Assembly: GCA_031402435.1 (NCBI GenBank)
Contig: JANNSJ010000018.1
Location: 84,473-148,472 of the forward strand
Direction: 5' to 3'
DNA: 64,000 nt
From: UBA11986 sp031402435
GTDB taxonomy: Bacteria > Bacteroidota > Ignavibacteria > UBA10030 > UBA6906
Shown here: positions 7,684 through 16,239 of the stretch, piece after piece
Layout of the letters: every line of letters starts with the position of its first letter
Position numbering within the stretch: the first letter of the stretch is position 1
Made by a program: the position numbers and the translations under genes
Notes under the pieces: generated by a model
The model's input: only the letters and a program-made list of their open reading frames with translations
Database searches by the model: none
What the model was told of the DNA's origin: nothing

Positions 7684-9930
7684 GTGAATCTTCTCGGGAA
7701 TACGCTCATTGTTGTTGCACTCATCGCTTCAATCCTGTCGGGTGTTCAGTACTATCGGGCGTCAATAGCCCCATCACCCCACACGAAGAAGGCGCGCCTG
7801 TGGTTAAGAGTATCCGCGGCTGCGATCATGGCTCTTTCAGGGCTGCTGCTGATGCTGTTCCTTCAACACGACTTTACCAACGGGTATGTCTACAGCTACA
7901 GTTCCCGTGACCTCCAATTCCACTTTCTCCTATCGAGTTTTTATGCAGGTCAGGAAGGGAGCTTCCTCTTCTGGGTGCTCTGTTCTTCAATCATCGGACT
8001 GGCGCTTATGCGTTACACAGGTACGCGGAAGAGTGAGCCCTGGGTGATGTCAGTGTATATGGGTGTTCAGACGCTTCTGCTTTCGCTGCTGTATGCAAAA
8101 ACTCCTTTCATGAGTGTGTGGGCAAAGGTTCCGCAAATGCCGTTCGGTCAAATCCCGGCAGATGGCAGTGGCCTGAACCCACTTCTTCAGAATATTTGGA
8201 TGGTGATTCATCCACCTGTGTTGTTCATCGGGTTTGCGATGATGGCCGTCCCCTTCGCCTTTGCAGTCGCAAGTATGTGGAAGAAGAACTACGGGCTGAT
8301 GAGTGCGCAGTCCCTTGGTTGGCTGCTGTCTGCTGTGTTCGTTCTTGGTGCCGGCATCATGCTCGGTGCGTATTGGGCATACGGCGTTCTCGGATGGGGA
8401 GGGTATTGGGGATGGGATCCGGTGGAGAACTCATCTCTTGTGCCATGGATTGTCGGTGTGGCGCTGGTCCACACGTTGATTGTCCAGAAGCGAACAGGAA
8501 AGTTCCTCCGACTGAACCTTGTCCTGGCCATTTCATCATTCCTGCTGGTTGTATACAGCACGTTTCTTACGCGCAGTGGAGTACTTGGTGACTCGTCAGT
8601 CCACGCGTTTACCGATCCGGGTGCAGCCGTATACTGGCTGTTGCTGATTTTTCTCGCCGCGATTGCAACACTGGGTTTTGGATTCATGGTTTTCCGCCGG
8701 AAGGAACTGCGTCCCGCGCAGACGGACAACCAGTTCATCAGCAAGGAAACAGCCCTCGCCGCCGGAACGATCGCCCTGATGCTTTCCGCAGGGGTAATTC
8801 TCTTTGGCACGAGTCTCCCCTTGCTCGGGAAAACGACAGTTGATACATCATTCTACAACACCATGAACCTCCCGCTTGCCATTGTGATGGTATTGTTTAT
8901 CGGTTTCAGCTTGTACGTTCAGTGGGGCACGGATATTGCGAAAGAGGTCCTCAAGCGGACGCTGAAATGGCTTGCTGTCGCGGCCATTGGAACGGGAGCG
9001 TTGTATCCATTTGGTGTGCACGATATTGCCACCCTCGGACTTGTGTTCACATCACTCTTTGCGATGTTTGTGAATATCGAGTTTGGTTGGAAGCAGGGGA
9101 AGGCGGACATCAAAGCAATTGGCGGCAAGCTTGCTCACATTGGCCTTGCAGTATTTCTCCTCGGTGTGATTGCATCGGGCAAGTACAGCACCACCGCACA
9201 GGTTGCCTTGGAGATCAATCAACCTCAGCAAGTACTGGGACACATGCTGACGTACACCGGACATGTGCCAACGCCGGATGGCAAGTATGCATTCAACGTG
9301 AATGTTGAAGAGAACGGAAACGTATTTCAACTTTCTCCGGTTATGTTCAGCGCAGGTGAACAGGGAACAATGAGGAATCCTGATATTGCCTCATCACTGA
9401 CAAGCGACTTCTATATCTCCCCCATTTCGCTTGAGGAAGGAACCCATGATCAAGCAGAAGAAGCAGGGGATGTGTACACCATCGAAAAAGGAAAGACTGT
9501 CTCGTTCGGTCAGTACAGCGCAACGTTTGTGAAATTCGATATGAATGCTCACAGCGGTGACGCCATGACAGCGGGGAAGGCCGGGGAGATGAATGTGGGG
9601 TCCGTTCTGGAATTGACAGATGGAAAGACAAGGGAAACGATCACACCAATGACTGTGTACGCGGCGGACGGTCAACAGACATTCAAATCGTCACAGTCAA
9701 AACTCTTGAATGCAACCATTCAGCTGGTTGGCATGAATGTGGGCGGCATGGGAGCGGAGGCATCAACGGTGACGATTGGCGTTCAACGCGGCAACGGTAC
9801 TCACGAGCATGCTGACTCACTGGTCGTTGATGTGAGCGTCAAGCCGCTCATTGTTCTTGTGTGGTTGGGGACATTTGTCATGCTGGCGGGTTTTTCCATG
9901 GCAATGACAAAGCGCCTGCGGGAGGCATGA
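7684..9930 (+). CDS. ccmF: Cytochrome c heme lyase subunit CcmF
   Basis: A 748-residue polytopic membrane protein of the CcmF/CcsA heme-handling superfamily. The WWD signature WGGYWGWDPVENSSLVPW is near residues 235-255, with HPPVLFIGF and the CcmF hallmark TFLTRSGVLGDSSVHAF. CcmF attaches heme to apocytochromes in the system I maturation pathway at the periplasmic face. GTG 7684 is chosen because TGGAGGA sits four bases upstream and the first membrane helix follows at once; an earlier in-frame GTG at 7621 lacks this. The C-terminal third is a soluble periplasmic domain ending in a final helix. No other ccm genes lie in the window. Its position fits the many c-type cytochromes just upstream. 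Confidence 0.88.
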   Translation: MNLLGNTLIVVALIASILSGVQYYRASIAPSPHTKKARLWLRVSAAAIMALSGLLLMLFLQHDFTNGYVYSYSSRDLQFHFLLSSFYAGQEGSFLFWVLCSSIIGLALMRYTGTRKSEPWVMSVYMGVQTLLLSLLYAKTPFMSVWAKVPQMPFGQIPADGSGLNPLLQNIWMVIHPPVLFIGFAMMAVPFAFAVASMWKKNYGLMSAQSLGWLLSAVFVLGAGIMLGAYWAYGVLGWGGYWGWDPVENSSLVPWIVGVALVHTLIVQKRTGKFLRLNLVLAISSFLLVVYSTFLTRSGVLGDSSVHAFTDPGAAVYWLLLIFLAAIATLGFGFMVFRRKELRPAQTDNQFISKETALAAGTIALMLSAGVILFGTSLPLLGKTTVDTSFYNTMNLPLAIVMVLFIGFSLYVQWGTDIAKEVLKRTLKWLAVAAIGTGALYPFGVHDIATLGLVFTSLFAMFVNIEFGWKQGKADIKAIGGKLAHIGLAVFLLGVIASGKYSTTAQVALEINQPQQVLGHMLTYTGHVPTPDGKYAFNVNVEENGNVFQLSPVMFSAGEQGTMRNPDIASSLTSDFYISPISLEEGTHDQAEEAGDVYTIEKGKTVSFGQYSATFVKFDMNAHSGDAMTAGKAGEMNVGSVLELTDGKTRETITPMTVYAADGQQTFKSSQSKLLNATIQLVGMNVGGMGAEASTVTIGVQRGNGTHEHADSLVVDVSVKPLIVLVWLGTFVMLAGFSMAMTKRLREA

Positions 9931-9993
9931 AGGTGCCTTTGCCTTCGTTCATCGAGTTTGCTATCTTACGATGAACGATAGCTGGAGACAGGC

Positions 9994-10365
9994 ATGGTAA
10001 TTCGAAAACAAATCGTCATTGTAGGCGATAAGATTCTTGTGCGGTTGGATGACGAGACAGACAAGACGAAATCGGGTCTCTACCTTCCTCCGTCAGTGAG
10101 AGAAAAGGACAAAGTTGCGACCGGACGCGTGGTAAAGGTCGGCCCTGGGTACGTGGTACCGAATCCCAACTTCACCGACGATGAGCCGTGGTCAGCGCCA
10201 AAAGATCCGATGAGGTACATTCCACTGCAGACTCGGGAAGGTGATTATGCAATGTTCCTGCGCGAGCAGGCCATTGAAGTTGAGTTTGAAGAAAAGAAGT
10301 ATCTGATCGTTCCGCAATCGGCCGTGCTGATGCTGGTGCGGGATGAGATGAGGGAGGATCTGTAG
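9994..10365 (+). CDS. GroES-family co-chaperonin-like protein
   Basis: A 123-residue protein with the GroES fold signature: an N-terminal strand DKILVRLDDE, a mobile-loop-like segment (TKSGLYLPPS, about residues 25-35), then ATGRVVKVGPG. It is longer than usual GroES (about 95-100 residues) owing to an extra segment around residues 50-78 (PNFTDDEPWSAPKDP). No groEL lies beside it, so it may be a paralogue with its own clients rather than the main co-chaperonin. GGAG precedes the ATG. It stands alone between ccmF and the phosphofructokinase gene. Confidence 0.75.
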   Translation: MVIRKQIVIVGDKILVRLDDETDKTKSGLYLPPSVREKDKVATGRVVKVGPGYVVPNPNFTDDEPWSAPKDPMRYIPLQTREGDYAMFLREQAIEVEFEEKKYLIVPQSAVLMLVRDEMREDL

Positions 10366-10449
10366 TCTTGTGCGTTAACGTCCCGCGTGTGTTCCCTCTT
10401 CATGCACCCTTCCTCATTTGACATTTGACAATCATAAGGATAAGCAACA

Positions 10450-11643
10450 ATGCCAAAGACTAAAGGCGTTATCGGTATCCTGACGGGTGGTGGAGATGTC
10501 CCCGGCCTTAATCCTGCCATAAGAGCCGTGACGATCCGCGCCTTGCGTGAAGGCTACGGGGTCATTGGTATTCGTCGTGGATGGGCTGGACTCATCGATA
10601 TAGTCCGGGATGAGAAGTTCGACAACTCAAACAACTTTCAGATTCTTACCGAAGAAGTGGTCAACAAGGCAGGCCGCACAGGAGGAACATTCCTGCATAC
10701 GTCACGCACCAGACCGAGCTCGGTCAAGAAGTCTCAAGTACCCGCGCACCTCAAAGACAAATACACTCAGGAGAAGAATGATCTCACCGAAGAAGTCCTG
10801 AAAAACCTTGACTTCCTCGGTATCGACTTTCTCATCCCCATTGGGGGAGACGACACACTCAGCTATGGCGTTGAACTATACAAGAAGGGTGTGAAAGTAA
10901 TTGCCATTCCCAAGACCATGGACAACGATGTGCCCGGTACCGACTATTGTATCGGGTTCAGTACATGCATTACGCGAACAATTCACATGGCAAACAGCCT
11001 GCGCACCTCTGCAGGCTCTCATGAGCGGTTGCTTGTGTTGGAAGTGTTTGGGCGATATGCCGGGTTTACTGCTATGTTGCCCACAATGGCGGGAGCTGCG
11101 AACAGGTGTGTTATACCTGAACATCGGTCTACCATCGAGCGCCTCGCAGAACTGCTGGTGTACGACAGGAACAAGAACCCCAGTAAATATGCGGTGGTCA
11201 TCGTCTCCGAGGGTGCAATGTTCGAGGGTGGCAACATGGTGTTCCAGGATGCCCGCACTGATGCCTACGGTCATGCGAAGCTCGGAGGGATTGGCGATCT
11301 GGTATCGCGTGAGCTGGAGAGATTGTCTCCCCAGTTCAACAACGGACAGACCATTCACACGATCAACCAGAAGTTGGGCTACTTGGTTCGTGGTGGTGAT
11401 CCGGATGCGATTGATTCGATTGTCCCGATGGCATACGGCAATCTCGCTCTGGATCTGATTCTACAAGGAGTACACGGAAGGTTGGTGGTGCTCAAGAATG
11501 GCCGCTACGACAACCTGCCGATTGACATCGTCACGTCAAGGAAAAAACTTGTGAACGTGAAGGAACACTACGATACCGACCGTTTGCGTCCATACTACAA
11601 GAGTTTCGAGACGAAGCCGTTGTTTATTATGACGAGCGAGTAG
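10450..11643 (+). CDS. 6-phosphofructokinase, probably pyrophosphate-dependent
   Basis: A 397-residue phosphofructokinase-family enzyme that phosphorylates fructose 6-phosphate. Family motifs include GILTGGGDVPGLN at the N-terminus, the catalytic PKTMDND and the sugar-binding MAGAANR. Two positions that set the phosphoryl donor carry pyrophosphate-type residues: GGDDT (Asp where ATP enzymes have Gly in GGDGS) and PKT (Lys where ATP enzymes have Gly in PGTIDND). This predicts use of PPi and a reversible reaction, in keeping with aldolase and FBPase elsewhere in the window. AAGGA precedes the ATG. The family is certain; donor specificity is inferred from these two residues. Confidence 0.85.
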   Translation: MPKTKGVIGILTGGGDVPGLNPAIRAVTIRALREGYGVIGIRRGWAGLIDIVRDEKFDNSNNFQILTEEVVNKAGRTGGTFLHTSRTRPSSVKKSQVPAHLKDKYTQEKNDLTEEVLKNLDFLGIDFLIPIGGDDTLSYGVELYKKGVKVIAIPKTMDNDVPGTDYCIGFSTCITRTIHMANSLRTSAGSHERLLVLEVFGRYAGFTAMLPTMAGAANRCVIPEHRSTIERLAELLVYDRNKNPSKYAVVIVSEGAMFEGGNMVFQDARTDAYGHAKLGGIGDLVSRELERLSPQFNNGQTIHTINQKLGYLVRGGDPDAIDSIVPMAYGNLALDLILQGVHGRLVVLKNGRYDNLPIDIVTSRKKLVNVKEHYDTDRLRPYYKSFETKPLFIMTSE

Positions 11644-11767
11644 CCGTTGGTGGGGTCGGGCTATTCACAATTATCATCGACAAGCCGTCCAGCTTGAGTC
11701 CTTTCTCAATAGCCCGGAAACCGGTTCTTTTTGCAATGCAGTGATGCCTGCTTCGTTTTTCCCGCCC

Positions 11768-11796
11768 TTGACAATCTATGGACAGATAAATACATT
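11768..11796 (+). promoter_or_regulatory. Candidate housekeeping promoter upstream of the TPR histidine kinase
   Basis: TTGACA (11768-11773) and TACATT (11791-11796) are separated by 17 bp in the 329-bp gap 11644-11972. The rest of the gap has two hairpins without T-tracts: CCTGCC...GGGCAGG near 11858-11878, and GGGCG.ACGG...CCGTCGCCC at 11899-11921, just upstream of the kinase start. The latter could lie in the 5' leader and affect expression. No gene was recognised in the gap. Confidence 0.35.
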
Positions 11797-11972
11797 GTCT
11801 GTGTGATTCATTCCAGATCTTCACTGCCTTACCCTGACTTCGACAACTCCCGGCCTGCCTGGTAGTTTACCCGGGCAGGGATTCAATTCAGTAATTCAAA
11901 GGGCGAACGGCAATCCGTCGCCCGACCAACTCAGAGTCATCACCAATCTCATCTGGTAGAGAGGTCTCTGTT

Positions 11973-14690
11973 GTGACCAATTCTCATTTTCCTGTGAAGC
12001 ATATCGCTTTGATCTTCGTACCTGCGTGGTTGTTCTGCGCAAGTCTCTCCTTTGGGCAGTCTTCAGCGGTGGACAGCCTCCAGTGTCTCGTCGACTTCGC
12101 CAAGGATGATACTGCAAAGTTTCGGCTCATGATTTCGCTTGGTGAGGCATACAACGTCATCGATCAGAAGGAAGCAGTGAAGGTTGTCGAAGCAGCAAGA
12201 CTCTTGGCCAACAGATTGCAATATACGACCGGGGAGGCTGTCTCTGAACGTTGGATTGGCAACTTGTACCGGACGAAAAGGAACTTTGAAGATGGTATCA
12301 AGCATCTGAGGGAAGCTGCAAGAATCTATCAATCTTTGAGCGATACGGTCGGCCTGGGTGATGTCTATCTCGATCTTGGCAATGCATTCTTAGGGAGTGG
12401 AAGACTACAAGCAGGGCTCGATACAATCCATGAGGCAAGGTCCTTCTATTTATCCATGACAACTTCTCCGATTCCGGAGATTGTATTAAAAGCGCAAAAC
12501 GGGGTTCTTGGGACCTATCACTATGAGTGGAATGAGGTCAATCGAGTCAGTGGCTATGAAAAATCAATGCCCATAATCATTGAATATGAACAATGGACAA
12601 AAGTGTTTCAAAGCAGTGAAGATAAGCTCTTAACACTCTATAACGACTTTGGCCTTACCTTTGCCGGCAAAGGAGAATTAGATAAGGCTCTTGAGTATTG
12701 GTCCAAAGGGCTTGCGATCGCACACCGGTTGAACGATTGGAGAGGTGCACATTTCTTGCAAGTCAACATCGCTTGGTTGCTCGGACGAAGGGGAGAATAC
12801 GATGAGGCACGAAAGCACCTCATTGAGAATCTAAGCAACCTCAATAAATACGAGAAGGATTTTGTTTCCGGACTCGGCCAGGCTTATGGAGCTCTCGGAG
12901 GGATGGAAGCCAACCAATCTAACTATGTATCGGCACTCGAACACCAACTCATCGCATTGGGGTATTATGAGAAAGCAGCGAGACCTAATGAGTATGCCTC
13001 AGCACTGGCTAGTCTCGGGCGCCTTTATATCAAACAGTCCGATACAGTAAACGCAACCGCATATTTGAACAAAGCATTGGAATCATACAGAAAACTGCAG
13101 GATAACAGAGGTATAGCGTTGGTGCTTTCCAGACTTGGGGATGTTGCTGTCTATAAACGCCGGTTCGCTGATGCGTTGGCATATTATTCTCAAAGCATTT
13201 CGTTGAGCAGGCCTTTTGGCAATAGTAACCAGCTTGTCAGTTACTTGTCCGAGGCGGCCTCTATGTACTTACAATTGGTACAAGAGGGGAATCAACCTGG
13301 TTCTGTTTTGGGTAGGAAGGATTCAGTGCTTTCTGAACACGATCGTACATATATAGACTCAGCTGATGCGCTTCTGCGGGAGAGTGAAGAAATTGCTCGT
13401 GCGCTTGGCGACAAAAATTCACTGCAGGTGAGTCTTTTCGGATTGGGGCGGCTGGAGATGGTGCGTGGTAATTGGCATGAAGCATTTCTATATCTTAAGC
13501 AATCATCTCTTCTCGCTGATAGTCTCAAGAGAAAGAAAGAGATATATGAATCGTATGCAATGCTGGCCGAAGTGTCAACAAAACTGAACCGCTATGTTGA
13601 AGCGTACCGCTATCATCAACGCTACTCCGCGTACAAGGACTCGGTGTTCAATGAAACCTCGTCGAGGCAGATCAAGGGGGCCATGGCGAAATACGATTCA
13701 GAAAGGAAGGACCTTGAAATCAAGTCGTTGAATCAGGAGAATGAGATTGCGGCACTTAAGGTGAAACAGCAGGAGTCTGCTCTCAAGCAGGCAGAGCTCC
13801 AATCAGCCCGCAAGGAGACCGACATCAAGCTGCTAAACCAGGCACAGGAACTGCAACAGCAACAACTCCTCAACGCCAATCGGGCCCTGACGGAGAAGGA
13901 ATTGGAAGCCAAGGCCAGATCTGCAGAACTGGAGGCGGCGCGCAAAGACCAGTTGTTGCAGGAACACAACCTGCAGGAACAGAAGCTGATCATGTACGGC
14001 TCCCTAGCTTTCGCGGTTCTGACCGTTATCCTAGGTGTGGTGTTGTTTAACCGTTTTCAATTGCGGAAAGAACTGGACAAACGAACGGCCATTCTCGACG
14101 AACGGAGGCGCATCAGCAGCGATATGCACGATGATCTCGGCAGCAGCCTTTCGACCATAGCGCTTCTCAGTCAGGTGATGAAACAACACTCTGCCGGGAA
14201 TCATGAACCGACAGAAGTCGACAAAATCTCCGTTGCCGCGCAACAGTCGCTGGAGAAGATGAGCGAAATTGTCTGGTCGCTGAATCCGCGCAACGACAAA
14301 CTGGGAAATCTCGTCGCCTACATCCGCAAGTATGCGGTGGAGTATTTCGATAACTCTCCGGTGCAATGCGATGTGACCATGTCAGGTACAATGCCTGATG
14401 TCGAGCTCAGCGGCGAACAGCGGCGTAACCTGTTTCTTACAGTAAAGGAGTCACTCCACAATATCATCAAGCATTCACAAGCGACGTGTGCAGAGATCGC
14501 GTTCGAGTTCCAGGACCACACATTGCAGCTCTCCATTCATGACAACGGCAAGGGAATGGACGTCAATAAGCAGAACATGTTCGGCAACGGTATTGTAAAC
14601 ATGCAACGCCGGATGAAGGAGGCGGGAGGGGAAGTAGCAATTGAGAACAAGAACGGGACGACGGTGAAACTAAGATTGCCGCTCGCGTAG
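11973..14690 (+). CDS. Sensor histidine kinase with periplasmic TPR domain (HisKA_3 type)
   Basis: A 905-residue sensor. It has a signal peptide (residues 1-29) and a long extracytoplasmic stretch of tetratricopeptide-like repeats (about 40-560). A Gln/Glu/Lys-rich coiled coil (about 570-665) and one membrane helix (about 672-692) follow. The HisKA_3 dimerisation box RRRISSDMHDDLGSS carries phospho-acceptor His719, and the HATPase domain carries NGKGMD and GNGIVNM. GTG 11973 is preceded by GAGAGG. This is the NarX/DesK-like kinase class that partners LuxR-type regulators. Its natural partner is the regulator at 15292-15921; the DUF559 gene and hairpin repeats lie between them. Confidence 0.88.
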   Translation: MTNSHFPVKHIALIFVPAWLFCASLSFGQSSAVDSLQCLVDFAKDDTAKFRLMISLGEAYNVIDQKEAVKVVEAARLLANRLQYTTGEAVSERWIGNLYRTKRNFEDGIKHLREAARIYQSLSDTVGLGDVYLDLGNAFLGSGRLQAGLDTIHEARSFYLSMTTSPIPEIVLKAQNGVLGTYHYEWNEVNRVSGYEKSMPIIIEYEQWTKVFQSSEDKLLTLYNDFGLTFAGKGELDKALEYWSKGLAIAHRLNDWRGAHFLQVNIAWLLGRRGEYDEARKHLIENLSNLNKYEKDFVSGLGQAYGALGGMEANQSNYVSALEHQLIALGYYEKAARPNEYASALASLGRLYIKQSDTVNATAYLNKALESYRKLQDNRGIALVLSRLGDVAVYKRRFADALAYYSQSISLSRPFGNSNQLVSYLSEAASMYLQLVQEGNQPGSVLGRKDSVLSEHDRTYIDSADALLRESEEIARALGDKNSLQVSLFGLGRLEMVRGNWHEAFLYLKQSSLLADSLKRKKEIYESYAMLAEVSTKLNRYVEAYRYHQRYSAYKDSVFNETSSRQIKGAMAKYDSERKDLEIKSLNQENEIAALKVKQQESALKQAELQSARKETDIKLLNQAQELQQQQLLNANRALTEKELEAKARSAELEAARKDQLLQEHNLQEQKLIMYGSLAFAVLTVILGVVLFNRFQLRKELDKRTAILDERRRISSDMHDDLGSSLSTIALLSQVMKQHSAGNHEPTEVDKISVAAQQSLEKMSEIVWSLNPRNDKLGNLVAYIRKYAVEYFDNSPVQCDVTMSGTMPDVELSGEQRRNLFLTVKESLHNIIKHSQATCAEIAFEFQDHTLQLSIHDNGKGMDVNKQNMFGNGIVNMQRRMKEAGGEVAIENKNGTTVKLRLPLA

Positions 14691-14698
14691 CACTGCGG

Positions 14699-14742
14699 TT
14701 AACGCACCCCCCTCTTGAGAGGGGAGACGGAGGGGTGTGTGT
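14699..14742 (+). repeat. Hairpin repeat, type A copy 1
   Basis: The element begins TTAACGCACC, continues with the palindrome CCCCTCTTGAGAGGGG and ends GACGGAGGGGTGTGTG. It starts eight bases after the kinase stop and is the inverted counterpart of the copy at 15119-15165. The pair bracket the DUF559 gene. Confidence 0.85.
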
Positions 14743-14764
14743 CAATGCCAAACGAAAAAACACC

Positions 14765-15169
14765 ATGAAGAAACCCTTTCTTCCCTACAATCCTAAACTC
14801 AAAGAGCTTGCGAGAGACCTCCGTAACAACAGCACCCTCGCTGAAGTGCTTTTGTGGAATGAGTTGAAGGGAAAGCAGATGATGGGCTACGACTTCCACC
14901 GGCAAAAACCAATTGACAGGTACATCGTGGATTTCTTCTGTCCTGTGCTCATGCTTGCCATCGAGATCGATGGGGACAGTCACTTTGGCCGCGACAAAGA
15001 AGATGCAAAGCGACAGAACGAACTTGAACAGATGGGGATTCGGTTTCTCCGGTTCGATGATTTGGAAGTGAAGATCAACATGAGTGGTGTCTTGAAGAAG
15101 ATTGGGCAGTGGATAATAACACACCCCTGTCAGCCTTCGGCTGACATCCCCTCTCAAGAGGGGAATTAA
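14765..15169 (+). CDS. DUF559 / Vsr-like endonuclease-domain protein
   Basis: A 134-residue protein with the DUF559 architecture, a small PD-(D/E)XK-type nuclease domain related to very-short-patch-repair endonucleases. Visible motifs are the N-terminal LARDLRNNSTLAEVLLW, HRQKPI, YIVDFFC and IEIDGDSH, where D...ExD would form the metal site, then GIRFLRF near the end. The last 17 residues (from THPCQPSADIP) are encoded by the downstream hairpin repeat, so the stop codon lies inside the repeat. ATG 14765 is used because the domain begins there; an earlier GTG lies inside the upstream repeat. It separates a histidine kinase from its regulator. The cellular role of this family is not established. 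Confidence 0.8.
   Translation: MKKPFLPYNPKLKELARDLRNNSTLAEVLLWNELKGKQMMGYDFHRQKPIDRYIVDFFCPVLMLAIEIDGDSHFGRDKEDAKRQNELEQMGIRFLRFDDLEVKINMSGVLKKIGQWIITHPCQPSADIPSQEGN
15119..15165 (-). repeat. Hairpin repeat, type B copy 1 (inverted relative to type A)
   Basis: The element begins ACACACCCCT, contains a second hairpin GTCAGCC-TTCG-GGCTGAC and then CCCCTCTCAAGAGGGG. Its reverse complement matches the type A copy at 14699 apart from the extra GTCAGCC hairpin, so A1 and B1 form inverted ends around the DUF559 gene. The 3' end of that gene runs through it. Confidence 0.85.
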
Positions 15170-15179
15170 AGCAACAGAG

Positions 15180-15226
15180 GCTAACGCACTCCCCTCTCGA
15201 GAGGGGAGACGGAGGGGTGTGTATCA
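15180..15226 (+). repeat. Hairpin repeat, type A copy 2
   Basis: The element begins TAACGCACTC, then CCCCTCTCGAGAGGGG, then GACGGAGGGGTGTGT. It is nearly identical to copy 1 and lies about 15 bp beyond the type B copy, upstream of the response regulator. Confidence 0.85.
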
Positions 15227-15291
15227 TCGCATCACCCGAAAGGGGTATTGAAAAGGGCATGTGCTTTTTGCTATGTTGAGATGAGGAGAGA

Positions 15292-15921
15292 ATGGAAACC
15301 ATAAACGTCGCCATAGTAGAAGACCTGGAAGAGATACGCGAAGCACTGCGGGTGCTGATCAACGGCTCGCAGGGTTTTTCCTGTACGCATGTCTATGCGG
15401 ATGCGGAACAGGCTTTGCTGGAGCTTCCCAACCTTAAGCCTGACGTTGCGCTTGTTGATATTCACCTGCCGGGGCTGAACGGAATCGAATGCGTTCAGGA
15501 TCTGAAGGACCAGATGCCTGCCACCCAGTTCATGATGTGTACCGTGTATGACGATGATGACCATATCTTTGATGCGCTGAAAGCCGGTGCAACAGGTTAC
15601 ATCCTCAAACGCACGTCGCCCGCCCAGATTCTCGAAGCAATCCGCGAACTGCACTCTGGTGGCTCCCCCATGAGCAGCGAAGTGGCACGAAGGGTCATCA
15701 ATTCCATCCAGAAGAAACATGCGCCGTCCGAGGCTGTGGAAATTCTCACCCAGCGTGAAAAGGAAATCCTCGATTACCTTGCCCTCGGCTTTCTCTACAA
15801 AGAAATTGCCGACAAGCTCACGATCAGCAAGGAGACCGTGAAGAAGCATATCCACAATATCTACGAGAAGCTGCAAGTCCAAACCCGCACCGAAGCGCTG
15901 AACAAAGCGTTTCAGCGTTAG
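15292..15921 (+). CDS. NarL/FixJ-family response regulator
   Basis: A 209-residue regulator. Its N-terminal receiver domain (about 1-120) has acidic EDLEE, the phospho-acceptor Asp in ALVDIHLPG (about residue 56), and conserved Thr (CTVYDDDD) and Lys (YILKRTS). Its C-terminal LuxR-type helix-turn-helix (about 145-205) reads LTQREKEILDYLALG...TVKKHIHNIYEKLQV. It should be phosphorylated by the HisKA_3 kinase at 11973-14690. It is bracketed by a type A repeat upstream and a type B repeat downstream. Confidence 0.9.
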   Translation: METINVAIVEDLEEIREALRVLINGSQGFSCTHVYADAEQALLELPNLKPDVALVDIHLPGLNGIECVQDLKDQMPATQFMMCTVYDDDDHIFDALKAGATGYILKRTSPAQILEAIRELHSGGSPMSSEVARRVINSIQKKHAPSEAVEILTQREKEILDYLALGFLYKEIADKLTISKETVKKHIHNIYEKLQVQTRTEALNKAFQR

Positions 15922-15929
15922 TCCTCATT

Positions 15930-15976
15930 ACACACCCCTGTCAGCCTCCGGCTGACATCCCCTCTCGAGAGGGGAA
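15930..15976 (-). repeat. Hairpin repeat, type B copy 2
   Basis: The element begins ACACACCCCT, then GTCAGCC-TCCG-GGCTGAC and CCCCTCTCGAGAGGGG. It lies nine bases after the response regulator stop and could act as a structured 3' end. It is the inverted partner of the type A copy at 15180. Confidence 0.85.
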
Positions 15977-16011
15977 TGGTTACTCTGTTTTTTGACTTGA
16001 GACAACAACCC

Positions 16012-16142
16012 AAGCGTTACGCATTCCCCTCTATGTTGGAATAACCCCATGATGAGAGGGGAAGCAGAAGGGGTGTGAAGTAACTACCATGCCTCGCATG
16101 AGGAATCAGATCCCGCTTGAGCGGGATCTCGGCGGGGTGTGA
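16012..16142. repeat. Two degenerate type A hairpin repeats
   Basis: At 16012-16076 the pattern GTTACGCATTCCCCTCT ... GAGAGGGGAAGCAGAAGGGGTGTG is a type A copy whose loop is enlarged by about 20 bases. At 16098-16142 GATCCCGCTTGAGCGGGATC followed by TCGGCGGGGTGTGA keeps the architecture with a changed stem. Both are diverged members of the same family. No gene was seen in this stretch. Confidence 0.65.
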
Positions 16143-16188
16143 CCCGCCTCGAAAATCCCCCGAAAGGGTAATTGTCCCGGCTCCGTTC

Positions 16189-16202
16189 GGAGTGTATCTT
16201 GC
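16189..16202 (+). promoter_or_regulatory. Weak sigma-54-like promoter
   Basis: GG at 16189-16190 and GC at 16201-16202 are ten bases apart, and the -12 element is a good TTGCAT, but the -24 half (CGGAGT) is poor. It is 38 bp upstream of the lipoprotein ATG at 16240. Confidence 0.25.
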
Positions 16203-16239
16203 ATCATCGTTCTCTCACACCCACCGTAAGGAGGTCGTT

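Noticed and set aside
16117..16239. N-terminal extension of the lipoprotein at 16240
   Set aside because: It would translate hairpin repeat sequence and lacks a ribosome site; the lipobox fits the later start.
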